Assembly: GCA_030432255.1 (NCBI GenBank)
Contig: JAUIHS010000018.1
Coordinates: 31,229 to 95,228 of the forward strand
Length of the DNA: 64,000 nucleotides
Source: Phycisphaerae bacterium
GTDB lineage: Bacteria > Planctomycetota > Phycisphaerae > Phycisphaerales > UBA1924
Reading direction: 5' to 3'
Under the pieces are notes generated by a model that saw only the letters and a list, made by a program, of their open reading frames with translations, ran no database searches and was not told the origin of the DNA. Below are positions 18,991 through 28,950 of this stretch, in pieces (within the stretch, counting starts at the first letter, position 1; each line of letters begins with the position of its first letter). The position numbers were made by a program, and so were the translations under genes.

Positions 18991-19962
18991 ATGGTCCGGA
19001 AGAACGTAGCTCGGCGAGGATTCACCCTCATCGAACTGCTGGTGGTCATCAGCATCATCACGCTGCTCATCAGTCTGCTGCTGCCGGCGGTCAGCGAAGC
19101 CCGCCGCCAGGCGCGCATCTCAAGTTGCACATCCAACATGAAGCAGCATGCCCAGGCGGCACAGAACTTCGTGCCCCAGAACAAGGACCGGCTGCCCAAC
19201 GCACCGGAAGGCAACAACAACCCCGTGATCGGCAAGCGCGGCACACCTGCCGCCCGTGTCGCGATCCGGAATGCCTTCGAGACCAATGGCTGGGCCTTCT
19301 CTCCCTTCGGCATCCCGTCCGTCGGCGCCTTCCAGGCCGTGACGGGTGTCAACTCGGAGATCAGGAACTCCTGCCTCATCCAGGGCTACATCATGACACT
19401 CGGCCCGTACCTGGTCGATGGTGAAGGCATCGACATGCTGACGGACATCACCATCTGCCCCTCCAACAAGATCCGGTACGAGTCCACAAAGGCGTACAAG
19501 GAAGCCGTCCGGGCCAACGGTGGCCTCTTCCCGTCCCTGAGCTCGACGGCCAGCCAGAACGCGGCCTTCTCTTCCTACCGCATGTCGGCCGACATCCTGC
19601 TGACTCCGGCGCTCTTCGACGCCGATCGCGACCTGTACGCCGTGCCGATCACGGCTTCGGCCCCCCAGAGGTGGCAGCGCTTCAACAAGGCCTCTGACGT
19701 CTTCTTCCCCTCCAACAAGGTCGCCTTCTTCCTCTGGTTCGCCAGTCACGACAAGAATGTCGACTACTGGCTCGAGGCCGGCGCCACCTGCCCCGTCGCC
19801 CTGCATGACGGTTCCGCTCGCGTCACCAAGCCGACCATCGACGGTCTCGCCACCGACTTCGATGAGAACGCCGGGTCCGCCTACCTCTTCGCGCCCACCG
19901 GCCCGACCTACGACTCGCACTTCTTCGCGACCCTCGGCGGTCTTCACGGACGCGACCTCTGA
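18991..19962 (+). CDS. Prepilin-type N-terminal cleavage/methylation protein
   Basis: 323-residue type IV-pilin-like protein of the kind abundant in planctomycetes. The leader [10 protein letters not shown] is followed by [17 protein letters not shown], a prepilin-peptidase site with Glu at +5 and a hydrophobic N-terminal helix. [23 protein letters not shown] follows, typical of the planctomycete H-x-DG/DUF1559-style pseudopilins. The rest is a globular domain without recognised catalytic motifs. GGAGG lies 6-7 bases upstream of the chosen ATG, which excludes the longer in-frame start. It has its own terminator and is separate from the pilus operon at 21.5-38 kb, so it may be a surface or secretion-associated pseudopilin. 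Confidence 0.88.
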   Translation: MVRKNVARRGFTLIELLVVISIITLLISLLLPAVSEARRQARISSCTSNMKQHAQAAQNFVPQNKDRLPNAPEGNNNPVIGKRGTPAARVAIRNAFETNGWAFSPFGIPSVGAFQAVTGVNSEIRNSCLIQGYIMTLGPYLVDGEGIDMLTDITICPSNKIRYESTKAYKEAVRANGGLFPSLSSTASQNAAFSSYRMSADILLTPALFDADRDLYAVPITASAPQRWQRFNKASDVFFPSNKVAFFLWFASHDKNVDYWLEAGATCPVALHDGSARVTKPTIDGLATDFDENAGSAYLFAPTGPTYDSHFFATLGGLHGRDL

Positions 19963-20030
19963 TTCAACCGCAACACTCGCTCTGTTCCTGCGAGTGAACT
20001 GATCCACACGTTCGACTGATGGGCTCAGTC

Positions 20031-20070
20031 AGGCCTCCTCGTTCGACCAGGACGAGGAGGTCTTTTTTGC
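20031..20070 (+). terminator. Intrinsic terminator of the prepilin gene
   Basis: GGCCTCCTCGT / ACGAGGAGGTC stem with a nine-base loop, followed by TTTTTT. It lies 70 bases after the prepilin stop codon and just before the aspartokinase gene. Confidence 0.9.
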
Positions 20071-20124
20071 TGGAATCGGGAGCCGGATGTCGGCAATCAC
20101 GGGGGCGGACTGTATGCTGCCGCC

Positions 20125-21360
20125 GTGGCCCTCATCGTGCAGAAATTCGGCGGTTCCTCGGTCGCGGATGTCGGTCGCATCCGTCGCTGCGCCCGTCGGA
20201 TCGTCGATGCGAAGGATGCGGGGCACAATGTGGTGGTCGTCGTCAGCGCGATGGGCAAGACCACCGACGGACTCGTCGAACTGGCGCGGGAAGCTTCCTC
20301 AGACCCCGAGACGGGTGAAGCCTCCGACGCCGGCCCATCCAAGCGCGAACTGGACATGCTCCTGTCCACCGGAGAGCGGATCACGATCGCCGCGATGGCC
20401 ATGGTGCTGCACGCAATGGGTCACGAAGCGGTGAGCTTCACCGGTCGTCAGATCGGCATGGTGACGGATGACGCCCATACACGAGCGCGGATCGCCTCCG
20501 TCGATGCCGATCGGATGCGGGCGGAACTGGAGGCGGGGCGGATCGTCGTCGTCGCAGGTTTCCAGGGCGTCACGGATGCGGGGGAGATCACCACGCTGGG
20601 ACGAGGCGGATCAGATACGACCGCCGTGGCGGTCGCCGCGGCGTTGAAAGCGGACGTCTGCGAGATCTTCACTGACGTCGACGGCGTCTACACGACGGAT
20701 CCTCGGCTGGTACCTGAGGCCCGCAAGCTGGAGCGGATCAGTTACGACGAGATGCTGGAGATGGCGTCGCTGGGCGCCAAGGTGATGCACAGCCGGGCGG
20801 TGGAGTTCGGGGCGAAGTACGAGGTGCCCATTCACGTGCGGCACAGCCATCGTCCCGACGAGGGGACCCTGATCACGAAAGAGGTCGAGAAGATGGAAGA
20901 GCTGCAGGTCACGGGTGTGGTGCTGAAGCCGAACCTGGGCCGGATCACGCTGGACAACGTGCCGGACTCCCCGGGCGTCGCGGCGAAGGTCTTCGCCCAC
21001 CTTGCGGAATCGGGCGTCGTGGTCGACGACATCATCCAGACAGTGGTCGGTGATGGCGTCGCAACGATCAGTTTCACGGTGGACCACGCGGACCTTCCGG
21101 ACATCAAGCCGATGCTGGATGACATCATGGGCCAGATCGGCGGCGGTCACGCCTCGATCGATGTCGGCTTCGCGAAGATCTCCGCAGTGGGCGTCGGCAT
21201 CCGCAGCCACACCTCGGTCGCTTCAATGATGTTCAAGGCTCTCGCCGAGGGCGGCGTCAACATCGCCAACATCACGACATCAGAGATCAAGATCTCGGTG
21301 ATCGTGGACAAGGGGGATGGGGAGAAGGCGCTGCAGCTGGTGCATGGGGTGTTGTTTTAG
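20125..21360 (+). CDS. lysC: Aspartate kinase
   Basis: 411-residue monofunctional aspartokinase, catalysing the first step of the aspartate pathway (lysine, threonine, methionine, diaminopimelate). It starts [19 protein letters not shown], the phosphate-binding KFGG[ST]S motif. TGERI (catalytic region), [17 protein letters not shown] and [13 protein letters not shown] follow. Two ACT domains occupy about residues 265-411, which predicts feedback inhibition by lysine and/or threonine. The start is GTG; no good ribosome site is visible and it begins only 55 bases after a terminator, so the mRNA leader may be very short. The next pathway enzyme, aspartate-semialdehyde dehydrogenase, is at 41958-43019, not adjacent. 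Confidence 0.96.
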   Translation: MALIVQKFGGSSVADVGRIRRCARRIVDAKDAGHNVVVVVSAMGKTTDGLVELAREASSDPETGEASDAGPSKRELDMLLSTGERITIAAMAMVLHAMGHEAVSFTGRQIGMVTDDAHTRARIASVDADRMRAELEAGRIVVVAGFQGVTDAGEITTLGRGGSDTTAVAVAAALKADVCEIFTDVDGVYTTDPRLVPEARKLERISYDEMLEMASLGAKVMHSRAVEFGAKYEVPIHVRHSHRPDEGTLITKEVEKMEELQVTGVVLKPNLGRITLDNVPDSPGVAAKVFAHLAESGVVVDDIIQTVVGDGVATISFTVDHADLPDIKPMLDDIMGQIGGGHASIDVGFAKISAVGVGIRSHTSVASMMFKALAEGGVNIANITTSEIKISVIVDKGDGEKALQLVHGVLF

Positions 21361-21495
21361 GTGTTAGGTTGCAGGTTGTAGGTTGGCGCAAGCGACAAGC
21401 CTGCGCAGAACCTCGTTTCCGCGCGCGTTGTCACGCTTGCGCCAAGCTACAAGCTGAAAGCCAGAAGCCAGAAGCTCCTCCTGACGGCTTCGCCG
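21361..21495. repeat. Hairpin repeat element 5 (variant core)
   Basis: An element of the same architecture but a different core. AGGTTGCAGGTTGTAGGTTG leads into TTGGCGCAAGCG (21383-21394), which pairs perfectly with CGCTTGCGCCAA (21434-21445). AAGCTACAAGCTGAAAGCCAGAAGCC follows, then the mini-hairpin GACGGCTTCGCCGTC. It fills the space between the convergent aspartokinase and pilus-operon genes and may terminate both. Confidence 0.8.
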
Positions 21496-24400
21496 TCAAT
21501 AGGTCAACGGCAACTCGATGAGCAGCAGGAGTTCCGGGCGGTCGAGGGGGCCGGTCATGTTGGAGCGGTCGTAGACCGCGAGCCAGCGCGATTCGTACTC
21601 CGGCTTGAAGTCCTCGTGGTTCAGCGAGTCCAGCGGATCGCCGGAGACGGGGATGGACTCGATGGTGTCCGGGTCGTAGCCGCGAAGCAGGAACCACGCG
21701 ATGTAGACATCACTTCGCGTTGAGGCAATGTTGCTGACGGCGCGGGCGATGGCGAGGCGTTCCTCGGGGTCGTCGACCGGGTTGTAAGTGCCCGCGGCGT
21801 AATCGACGTGGCGCTCGATGGGGTAGCCGGGGTCGTTGCCGCCATCGGCGAGTTCGAGGAAGCCGCGCATGCTGGCCTGGTTGGTGACGCGGCCGTCCAC
21901 GTCCCACTGACCGAGGATGGCGAGTTCACCGAGGGATGCGAAGCCGTCGCGGCTGTCCGCACGGACACCCTGCATCGGTGCGCCGAGGTAGGCGGTGCGA
22001 TTCCGCGGCAGGTCGCGGTACTCCAGCATGCGCAGGACGCGTGCCGGATCGGTCGCGGAAGGTGCGTACTGCGGGATCTGACCACCCATGCCGGTGTTGA
22101 TGGTGAAGTCCGGCTCGACGAAGGGCAGCAGCGCGAGGACGTTCTCGGATGCGGTGTTGATGTTGATACGGCCCTCAGCGCGCTGTCCGAGGTAGTTGAG
22201 TCCCTCAAAGCAGTCGATCACACGGGTCGCGAGGGGCAGGTAGAGATTGGAGGGGCTGTCGGCGGGAATGTTCGCCATGCCGTTGTTGCCGTAAATGTAC
22301 CGGGACGGATCGAGGACCCCGATATACGGGTTGGTCTGGCCCGCCTTGTTGACGAGGTCATACCAACGCTCATCGGCAAGCTTCTCACCGATGGTGGTCC
22401 ACGCATCCAGGTTCGTGAGATCGTGGTTGAGGCAGGTGTGTGTGAATGCACACAGCATGTGCAGTTCGGTGGGCGCGATGAGATCGCGGTTGGGCACGAA
22501 GAACTGCCATGACGGAAGACTGGAGAGTTCCATCATGGAGAGGGTCTTGGTGTTGCCAAGATCGAAGCGGTTCCCCGGGAAATTCATGATCTCATCGGCC
22601 AGCAGCGAACCGTTGAAGGGTGTGGTGGGATCAGCGGCAAACGGGGGCGACGGGAAAGCGAGTGCGTAGATATCCGGATCCAGCCAGGCCTGGCCATCGA
22701 TCACCGGTGTGGAGACACGATTGCCTTCGCGCGTACTCGCGTCCGGTTCGAGGATCCAGGACGGGAATCCCCCGGCAAAGGGCTGCACATCCGACCGCTG
22801 CATGGTCTGCGTGACCATCGCCCGCCCGGTGATCAGACCGTCGATGCGTCGCTGACCGGCACCCGACTCGACGAATCTGATGTGGTTCTCGTCGTATCCG
22901 AGATTGACAAAATAGGCGTAGTCGCCGAACAGGGGAGCCCCGATGTTGTTCCACTGGTCGAAGTTTGAGATATCGATCGTATCGGGAGTCTGCACGGAAG
23001 CAGCCTGCGCGGTCGTCGGCGTCATGCGATCCACAAGGTAGTGCTGATACGACGTCGTCGCCGACATGGGATCGGTGTAAACGTTCTCGTACATCACGAG
23101 CACCGGCGTGTTCGTCTTGAACAGGTCGTGCGGCGCCGGATTGACATTCGGGATGGCGCTGCCGTCGGGTGCTCGACGGGCATTGATGGGCGTCAGGATG
23201 CTGCTCGCGGGCATCAGCGTCTCCACGTGCGTGCGGATCTGGTCTCGCATCTCCGTACCCCACGCCGGAGAACTGCTCGAATCCCACGCGAAGTAGAAGA
23301 CGTGGTTCCCGCCGGGAAGGATCGTTGCACTCGGAAGTACGAAGATCTGAGACCCGGCCCCGATGGCGCTCGGGCTGTCAGGCAGGACGATGACGTAGTT
23401 GTCCGTGTTGATCTGCACGCCCCACGGATTGGCAAGCTCGAATGCGATGATTGTGCCCAACGGCTCCGAGGCAAGCTCGATGATGTAATTCTCGTTGCCG
23501 CCCTCGGTGCCAGCATCACTGTACACACCGATCGTCGTCACTTCCTTCAGGAAGGGCTGACGATCAAGACCGACATGCGTGACGCCCTTGCGCAGCGTGT
23601 TGCCGTAGTTCACGGCGTCGGCATCGACGCGCGTCGCGAGTTCGACAGCCTCGGCAGTCGTCAACTGGTCGCCCGAGTGCTGGATCGGAAGGAGCGCGGG
23701 ATCGATGTCGCCGTGTGTGAGCCGCGGCCCGAACTCGATCTCGGGGGTGAAACCGTTGTCGAAGACCGGCTGAGTGCCCGCAGCGATGTGATCGTAGTTG
23801 GTGAACGCTCGGAGAATCGTCGGGCCGTCGTTGAGATTGGAATCCTCAGGACCGTCAGTAGCGTCGAGCAGGTTCACAGTCAGCGCCACGGCGGTGTTGA
23901 TGGCGAACGAGGCCTGCACCGGAATGCCGCTGATGCTGCTGAGGGCGAGGGAGGCGCCGTTGTTGCCGCCACCATAGTGATAGTTCGCATCACCCTGCGA
24001 CATGTCAGCGGAACGCAGCGCCCCACCCAGTGAGAGATCCGTCGCAAAGGGAGCAAGAGCCCAGACGAAGGCGTTGTACGCGTCGTCGAGATCGTTGCGA
24101 TCAAAACCGTGCAGGCGCACCTTGCGGTTGAACTGGATCGCCGCGGATGCGGGATCCTTGTAATTGATCGCCGGCACCGGGCTGAAGTCCGCGGCACCGC
24201 TCACGGGCGTGAGGTGATGGCGATTGTCTTCGAAGATGGCCTGTGGCGACGGCTCTGGGTTGGACTGCGAGAAGACGCGCTTGTCGAGCGCCTCTTCGCG
24301 TGAGCGGAGCGGGCCGACATCCGGATCACCGCCGGCGGGCGGGAGGAACCCCCCCGCCTCCGGACCGTCGATGATCTTCTCGAATTCGGAAAGGACCAGC

Positions 24401-25653
24401 GAGTTGTTGGTGCCCCAGAACCCCTGGAGATCGATGAGATCGCGCAGCGGGTAGCTGCCGCTCGTGTTGGAGACGGCGTCGTACGGAATGCCGCCCGCAT
24501 AACGGTAGAAGAACTCACGCTGGTTCTGCGTCAGTCGCCGCCCGGGTGTGAAGGGATCCCACGGCAGGTAGGTATTCAGCGACTCACCCGTCTCGAGGCG
24601 CGGGAAGGTCGACGTGTCCCTGATGTCTTCGAAGAGCTCAGGGATGTTGAAGACGTCTTCAAGGTGACCCTGGAATGTCTGGGCCAGGCGGCCAATGTTG
24701 ACATCACTGTGCTCGGGCGTCTGGCTGTTGCGCAGGAGACGATAAAGGTCCACGTCCGCCGGCGTCTGCCCGTCGCCGGGCGCCAGTTCGTCACCGAACT
24801 CGATGGATGTGTTGTAGTTCACGAGCGCCGACGCATCCATGATGCGCGTCGCCTGCACCCAGACCAGGCCGTACAGATTGCCGAGGCGATCGACGGTCTG
24901 CCAGCGGGCGTCCGGGCGCAGGTCACCGTCGGTGTCCGCAAACAGACGTTCGTCCCGCGGCGTGAGTTGGTCAAAGGGCGGCTCCAACGCCGCCATCTGC
25001 GTTCCGAAGGGGACACTCTCCAGCGCCATCACCGGGTCGATGATGTCGAGTTGAGCACCGGCGTTGCCGCGACCGTTGATGGCATCCTCGAAGAATTCCC
25101 CGAGGTCGAGATAGCGGCCATCAAGACGTTCCCAGCGCAGTGCGTCGTCATCGAAGCGATAGGTGGAGCGGAGGTTGGTGACCTGGGCCCACCGGTTCTG
25201 TGCATCGCTCCACAGCGGCTCCGTCGAGGCCAGCCACGGGTCATCACCGACACCGGTGGCGTACACCTCGCTGTCGGCCGGCCCGAGCACTTCACGATTG
25301 CGCATGCTGAGGAAGTCAGACGATGGCGCATCGTGGAACTCGCCATCTTCAAACATCCGCGGGTGCACCCGTGCATCACGCTGACCGTAGATGGGCGTGG
25401 TCCGTGTGACGACCTTGCCACCGAAGAGATCCGCACCGATGACAAGCCCCACCTCGGAAGCGAGGGCGTCCACCTGCTGCCGATAATTGACTTCACGCGC
25501 CACCGCGGCCGCACTGTTGCGCTCAACGCGCGCAATCGTGACGTACGACACCGCGGCGATCGAGATGATCGCCAGGACCCCCAGCGCAACAACGAGCATC
25601 GTGCCTCGTCGGGCATTCGTGAACTGGTGGGCATTGTGGGTCTGCGTGGTCAC
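21496..25653 (-). CDS. Very large GspK/PilX-like pseudopilin-associated protein
   Basis: 1385-residue last gene of the pilus/secretion operon. The N-terminus (RRGTMLVVALGVLAIISIAAV, about residues 16-36) is a short basic leader plus membrane helix like PilX or GspK, without a canonical prepilin Glu+5. The remainder is a huge exported domain. A stretch near residues 1160-1190 (GRININTASENVLALLP) matches the helix-hairpin motif typical of GspK (INxNTA). GspK proteins usually have about 300-350 residues, so this is roughly four times normal size. The start is GTG with AGGAGG 8 bases upstream. It probably caps the pseudopilus tip with the preceding minor pseudopilins. Confidence 0.75.
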   Translation of the reverse strand: MTTQTHNAHQFTNARRGTMLVVALGVLAIISIAAVSYVTIARVERNSAAAVAREVNYRQQVDALASEVGLVIGADLFGGKVVTRTTPIYGQRDARVHPRMFEDGEFHDAPSSDFLSMRNREVLGPADSEVYATGVGDDPWLASTEPLWSDAQNRWAQVTNLRSTYRFDDDALRWERLDGRYLDLGEFFEDAINGRGNAGAQLDIIDPVMALESVPFGTQMAALEPPFDQLTPRDERLFADTDGDLRPDARWQTVDRLGNLYGLVWVQATRIMDASALVNYNTSIEFGDELAPGDGQTPADVDLYRLLRNSQTPEHSDVNIGRLAQTFQGHLEDVFNIPELFEDIRDTSTFPRLETGESLNTYLPWDPFTPGRRLTQNQREFFYRYAGGIPYDAVSNTSGSYPLRDLIDLQGFWGTNNSLVLSEFEKIIDGPEAGGFLPPAGGDPDVGPLRSREEALDKRVFSQSNPEPSPQAIFEDNRHHLTPVSGAADFSPVPAINYKDPASAAIQFNRKVRLHGFDRNDLDDAYNAFVWALAPFATDLSLGGALRSADMSQGDANYHYGGGNNGASLALSSISGIPVQASFAINTAVALTVNLLDATDGPEDSNLNDGPTILRAFTNYDHIAAGTQPVFDNGFTPEIEFGPRLTHGDIDPALLPIQHSGDQLTTAEAVELATRVDADAVNYGNTLRKGVTHVGLDRQPFLKEVTTIGVYSDAGTEGGNENYIIELASEPLGTIIAFELANPWGVQINTDNYVIVLPDSPSAIGAGSQIFVLPSATILPGGNHVFYFAWDSSSSPAWGTEMRDQIRTHVETLMPASSILTPINARRAPDGSAIPNVNPAPHDLFKTNTPVLVMYENVYTDPMSATTSYQHYLVDRMTPTTAQAASVQTPDTIDISNFDQWNNIGAPLFGDYAYFVNLGYDENHIRFVESGAGQRRIDGLITGRAMVTQTMQRSDVQPFAGGFPSWILEPDASTREGNRVSTPVIDGQAWLDPDIYALAFPSPPFAADPTTPFNGSLLADEIMNFPGNRFDLGNTKTLSMMELSSLPSWQFFVPNRDLIAPTELHMLCAFTHTCLNHDLTNLDAWTTIGEKLADERWYDLVNKAGQTNPYIGVLDPSRYIYGNNGMANIPADSPSNLYLPLATRVIDCFEGLNYLGQRAEGRININTASENVLALLPFVEPDFTINTGMGGQIPQYAPSATDPARVLRMLEYRDLPRNRTAYLGAPMQGVRADSRDGFASLGELAILGQWDVDGRVTNQASMRGFLELADGGNDPGYPIERHVDYAAGTYNPVDDPEERLAIARAVSNIASTRSDVYIAWFLLRGYDPDTIESIPVSGDPLDSLNHEDFKPEYESRWLAVYDRSNMTGPLDRPELLLLIELPLTY

Positions 25654-25706
25654 GGGGCACCTCCTGCGAACAGATCGTGCGGGGTGGTCAGGGATTTGCG
25701 TATCAA

Positions 25707-27452
25707 TCAGGCGCCGCCGTTGTAGGCGAGCGAGAAGATGAACTCGAACGTCTTACCCTCAGGCAAACGGCCGAGTGAATCGTGGAGCGTGATGCGGAAG
25801 CGGACGAGCTGCGGCTTGGTCCAGGCAGGACCATAACTGCCGTCACCCGCCGGCTTGCGGAAGGGCCAGACGGCGAGGTACTCGTTGAAAGTATCCATAT
25901 CGCCGGGATCCTGGCCGCCGGTGGTGTAGGGGTCGTAGCCGACGAACTGCTGGTTGATGCGACTGACATCGCCACCGAGGCGGCGGATCAACTGCCCCGC
26001 CTCATCCTCGGGGAACTCGGACTCGATGTGATCGGGGATGGCTCGATAGATGTTGCGGTTGAAGTCTTCGAGTTCGATGCGGGTGAGGTCCTGATCGAAC
26101 CAGATGATGTCGCCGGTATTGAAGCTCTTGCCATTCAACGTGAAGTCGGCGACCGCGGTCGTGCCGTCGGACCACGAAATCTCGAGGTTCGAGCAGTGCG
26201 ACGCAAGTGTGGCGTGCAGGTCCATGATCGCATCCTCGGGTTCGATGCCGGCATCAACCGGACCGCCGCGATCGATGGTGGGCGCGATGTCATCGCAAAG
26301 AGGACGCTGGATGATGCCGGCGACGGCGCTGAGCAGGCGACGGCGGTTCTCGCGGATGGTGCGATCGGGGTTGTTGGGAAGCGCGGTCCTGATGTAGAGA
26401 GGCGCATCCTGCACACCGGGGTCGACTTCGGGAAAGGCCATCGTGCTCACGTCGTAGCCACCCTCGGAGAAGGCCGTGGCATCGCTCCCACCCGGCGCCT
26501 GTCCCTCGAGCCAGCGTTTGGCTTCCTCATAGGACTGGCCGCAGACATCGGTGCGTCCGTGCCTGACGAGGCGCGGGTTGGGTCGATCCAGCGGCGACTG
26601 TCCGCCATTGGGGATGTCGTCACCGACGTTTTCACCGTTGCGATAGAAGCGCTGCTCCGTCTCGAAATCCCGGATGTAGGGCGCGACCTCGATGCGGGTG
26701 CCGACGCGTTGCACGGATGAGTCGTTGGTGTTGATGCCCAGCGCCGCGCCGCCGTAGAGCAGCAGCGGCTGGCGGGCCATGATCCAGTTGCCGGCAAACT
26801 CGTTGAGCCCCCACGCGCTGACGTCGCCGCCGTTGGCGTTGGCACCGATGTCGCGCGTGTTGCGATCGCCGGGTTCCTGGCCGAAGTAGCCATCGGGCAC
26901 CATGTAGCGCTGCGGGATGCGGTCGGCGCGCGGGTCGTACTCGAGGTCAGGCGCGGGTCGCAGGCCGTGGCCATAGTACAACCGCACCCAGCCGGCCCGC
27001 ACTTCATTGCCGCCCTCAGGCCCGTTGAACTGGTAGCTCAGCGCGCCCTCCGCACCCGTGGATGCGGTGATGATGGCGAGTTCGTCAATGCGACGGGAGA
27101 AGGCGCGGGAGTCCGCATCGTTGCGCGTGAGGCCCTCGCGCAGATCGAGATCGCGCTCCTCACGCGTGGTGTAGACGGGTTCCGTCTCCGCCTGGCGGAT
27201 CACCACCACGTATTCCTCGGGACGCAGAGCGCCGACGGTCTCAAAATCGCCACGCAGCAGGTTCTCGATGAGCCGGGCACGCTGATCCACCTCGGCCACC
27301 GCGGCACCGGTGCCGACGAGGCGACTGATGTTCTGGAAGACCTGACCGATACCGACCGTCAGCAGTGCGACCAGTCCGACCGCGACCAGCATCTCTGAGA
27401 GCGTGAAGCCGCGTCCATTGCGTTTCATCGGGTTGTGGGTCGTCATTGTCAT
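25707..27452 (-). CDS. Large GspJ/PilW-like minor pseudopilin
   Basis: 581-residue prepilin-like protein. The leader MTMTTHNPMKRNGRG is followed by FTLSEMLVAVGLVALLTVGI, a prepilin-peptidase site with Glu+5, then a long helix (IGQVFQNISRLVGTGAAVAEVDQRARLIENLLRGD) as in GspJ. The C-terminus (EFIFSLAYNGGA) is also typical of type II pseudopilin J-like folds. It is much longer than the usual ~200 residues owing to large inserts. The ATG at 27452 was chosen because the prepilin leader starts there; a second ATG two codons later is equally possible. It lies between the GspI-like and GspK-like genes, matching the usual I-J-K order. Confidence 0.75.
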   Translation of the reverse strand: MTMTTHNPMKRNGRGFTLSEMLVAVGLVALLTVGIGQVFQNISRLVGTGAAVAEVDQRARLIENLLRGDFETVGALRPEEYVVVIRQAETEPVYTTREERDLDLREGLTRNDADSRAFSRRIDELAIITASTGAEGALSYQFNGPEGGNEVRAGWVRLYYGHGLRPAPDLEYDPRADRIPQRYMVPDGYFGQEPGDRNTRDIGANANGGDVSAWGLNEFAGNWIMARQPLLLYGGAALGINTNDSSVQRVGTRIEVAPYIRDFETEQRFYRNGENVGDDIPNGGQSPLDRPNPRLVRHGRTDVCGQSYEEAKRWLEGQAPGGSDATAFSEGGYDVSTMAFPEVDPGVQDAPLYIRTALPNNPDRTIRENRRRLLSAVAGIIQRPLCDDIAPTIDRGGPVDAGIEPEDAIMDLHATLASHCSNLEISWSDGTTAVADFTLNGKSFNTGDIIWFDQDLTRIELEDFNRNIYRAIPDHIESEFPEDEAGQLIRRLGGDVSRINQQFVGYDPYTTGGQDPGDMDTFNEYLAVWPFRKPAGDGSYGPAWTKPQLVRFRITLHDSLGRLPEGKTFEFIFSLAYNGGA

Positions 27453-27512
27453 GGTGTTGCCTTGTCTCAAATCCGTTTCAGGCACCGGGAGGGAGCGCGT
27501 CATCAAACACAA

Positions 27513-28928
27513 TCACTGAAGTTGGAAGACCCGAAATTCCAACGGCGTGAGGAACCAGTCACTGTTGTCTTCCAGACTCCGGACTGATTCGTTGACCAAC
27601 CATGCGGATGCCGAAACGGTCGAGCCGTAGTCCTGGAGCATGGCCTGTCCCGCAGCGCGGGGAGCCGTTTCCAGGTAGCCTCGAACCTCCGGCCCCACCT
27701 TCTGCCGCCGCGCCACCCGCACGGCGAAGTCGGCACCGACGCGCTCGGTGAACGTATCTCCATCAATGTCGAGTTCAGCCTGCAGGAACAGGATCTGACC
27801 CGGTTTCAGGTAGCGTGCATCATCCTGGCTCATCATCGTGACGTAGTGCTGACTCACGTTGGGGTCGTAGTGCACTGTCACGTCACCGAAATTGAGTTCG
27901 ATGAGCGGACCATCCTCATCATTGATGCGCTCCGGAGGCAGCCATTCGCCGGAGGGCGTCCGCGCCGAGAGGCCGTACGTGATGAGGGCCATCTGGTTTC
28001 CGCCATCGCTCGTTCGTCGATACAGCACCGAGTAACCGAGACTCGGCTGATCGGAACCGGCAGCAAACACCAGCCGGTCACGAAGCGAGATGAGCCGGTC
28101 GCTGCGCCAGCGGTAGTCGACGACCTCGATGGAATCGATGTAGTGATTACCGTCGATGCCGGCGATGCGGAACTGGCCGATGCTCGCGAAGGGCCCGGCG
28201 TTGCCCGAGTCGAGACGGCAGTTGAGTTCGATGAAGTCCTGGTTCTTCGCCGAGATCCGGCCGTCGATCACGAACTGCCAGCGGTTGCCCGTGGCATCCG
28301 GCCACACATTCGCCTCCGGCTCGCCGCGCTTCACGCGGGCGGGCAGACGATAGCTGTACAGCTGAGGCGTCCCCCCCGGTGTGGAACGCGCTGTCACCCG
28401 GATCTCCGAGACGGAGAAGGGATCGATGCGACGGTTGGGAAGATCCTGGAAGGCATTGATCCACGGGCGCATCGCGTTGTGCGTGTCACGGCCCCGAAGC
28501 GTGAGGTAGTCGGCGCCGGTGGATGTCGCGCTGTAGATCTCCGCGGGGAGTCCGACGGTCGGCGCCACGAGGAAGTAGATGTCCGGTCCGGGCGTTCCGG
28601 GATCGTCGACGCCGGGAAGTGTGAGGTGATGGAACGTGGGGTCCATGGGGATGCGAACCCAGACATCCGGCGGGAACTCGGTGGCGAGCACGGTGGGTTG
28701 GTTGGCGTTGATCTGTCCGAACGCGGAAGCGATGATCGCCTCGCCGTTCTTGGAAGCGATGACCGAGCGAGTGGTCTGAGAGGCAATCTGCTGCTGACGC
28801 GCAGCGCCCGCGAAGAGCGCAGTGATCCCAAGGACGCCGAGGGAGATGATGATCGCTGCCATCAACACCTCAAGGAGCGTGAAACCCCGGCGGCTTGTCG
28901 TTCTGCTGTCTCTGCTGGCAAGAGTCAT
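27513..28928 (-). CDS. GspI/PilV-like minor pseudopilin
   Basis: 471-residue prepilin-type protein. The leader ends RRG and is followed by FTLLEVLMAAIIISLGVLGI, the GspI/PilV type of N-terminus. The Glu+5 needed for assembly is present. The rest is a large soluble exported domain with no recognised enzyme motif. The start at MTLASRD was chosen because GAGG lies 7 bases upstream; an ATG five codons earlier lacks a ribosome site. It sits in the operon between the GspH-like and GspJ-like genes. It is longer than typical GspI proteins (~120-130 residues). Confidence 0.75.
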   Translation of the reverse strand: MTLASRDSRTTSRRGFTLLEVLMAAIIISLGVLGITALFAGAARQQQIASQTTRSVIASKNGEAIIASAFGQINANQPTVLATEFPPDVWVRIPMDPTFHHLTLPGVDDPGTPGPDIYFLVAPTVGLPAEIYSATSTGADYLTLRGRDTHNAMRPWINAFQDLPNRRIDPFSVSEIRVTARSTPGGTPQLYSYRLPARVKRGEPEANVWPDATGNRWQFVIDGRISAKNQDFIELNCRLDSGNAGPFASIGQFRIAGIDGNHYIDSIEVVDYRWRSDRLISLRDRLVFAAGSDQPSLGYSVLYRRTSDGGNQMALITYGLSARTPSGEWLPPERINDEDGPLIELNFGDVTVHYDPNVSQHYVTMMSQDDARYLKPGQILFLQAELDIDGDTFTERVGADFAVRVARRQKVGPEVRGYLETAPRAAGQAMLQDYGSTVSASAWLVNESVRSLEDNSDWFLTPLEFRVFQLQ

Positions 28929-28950
28929 GCTGGCCTCACACATCGCTGCG

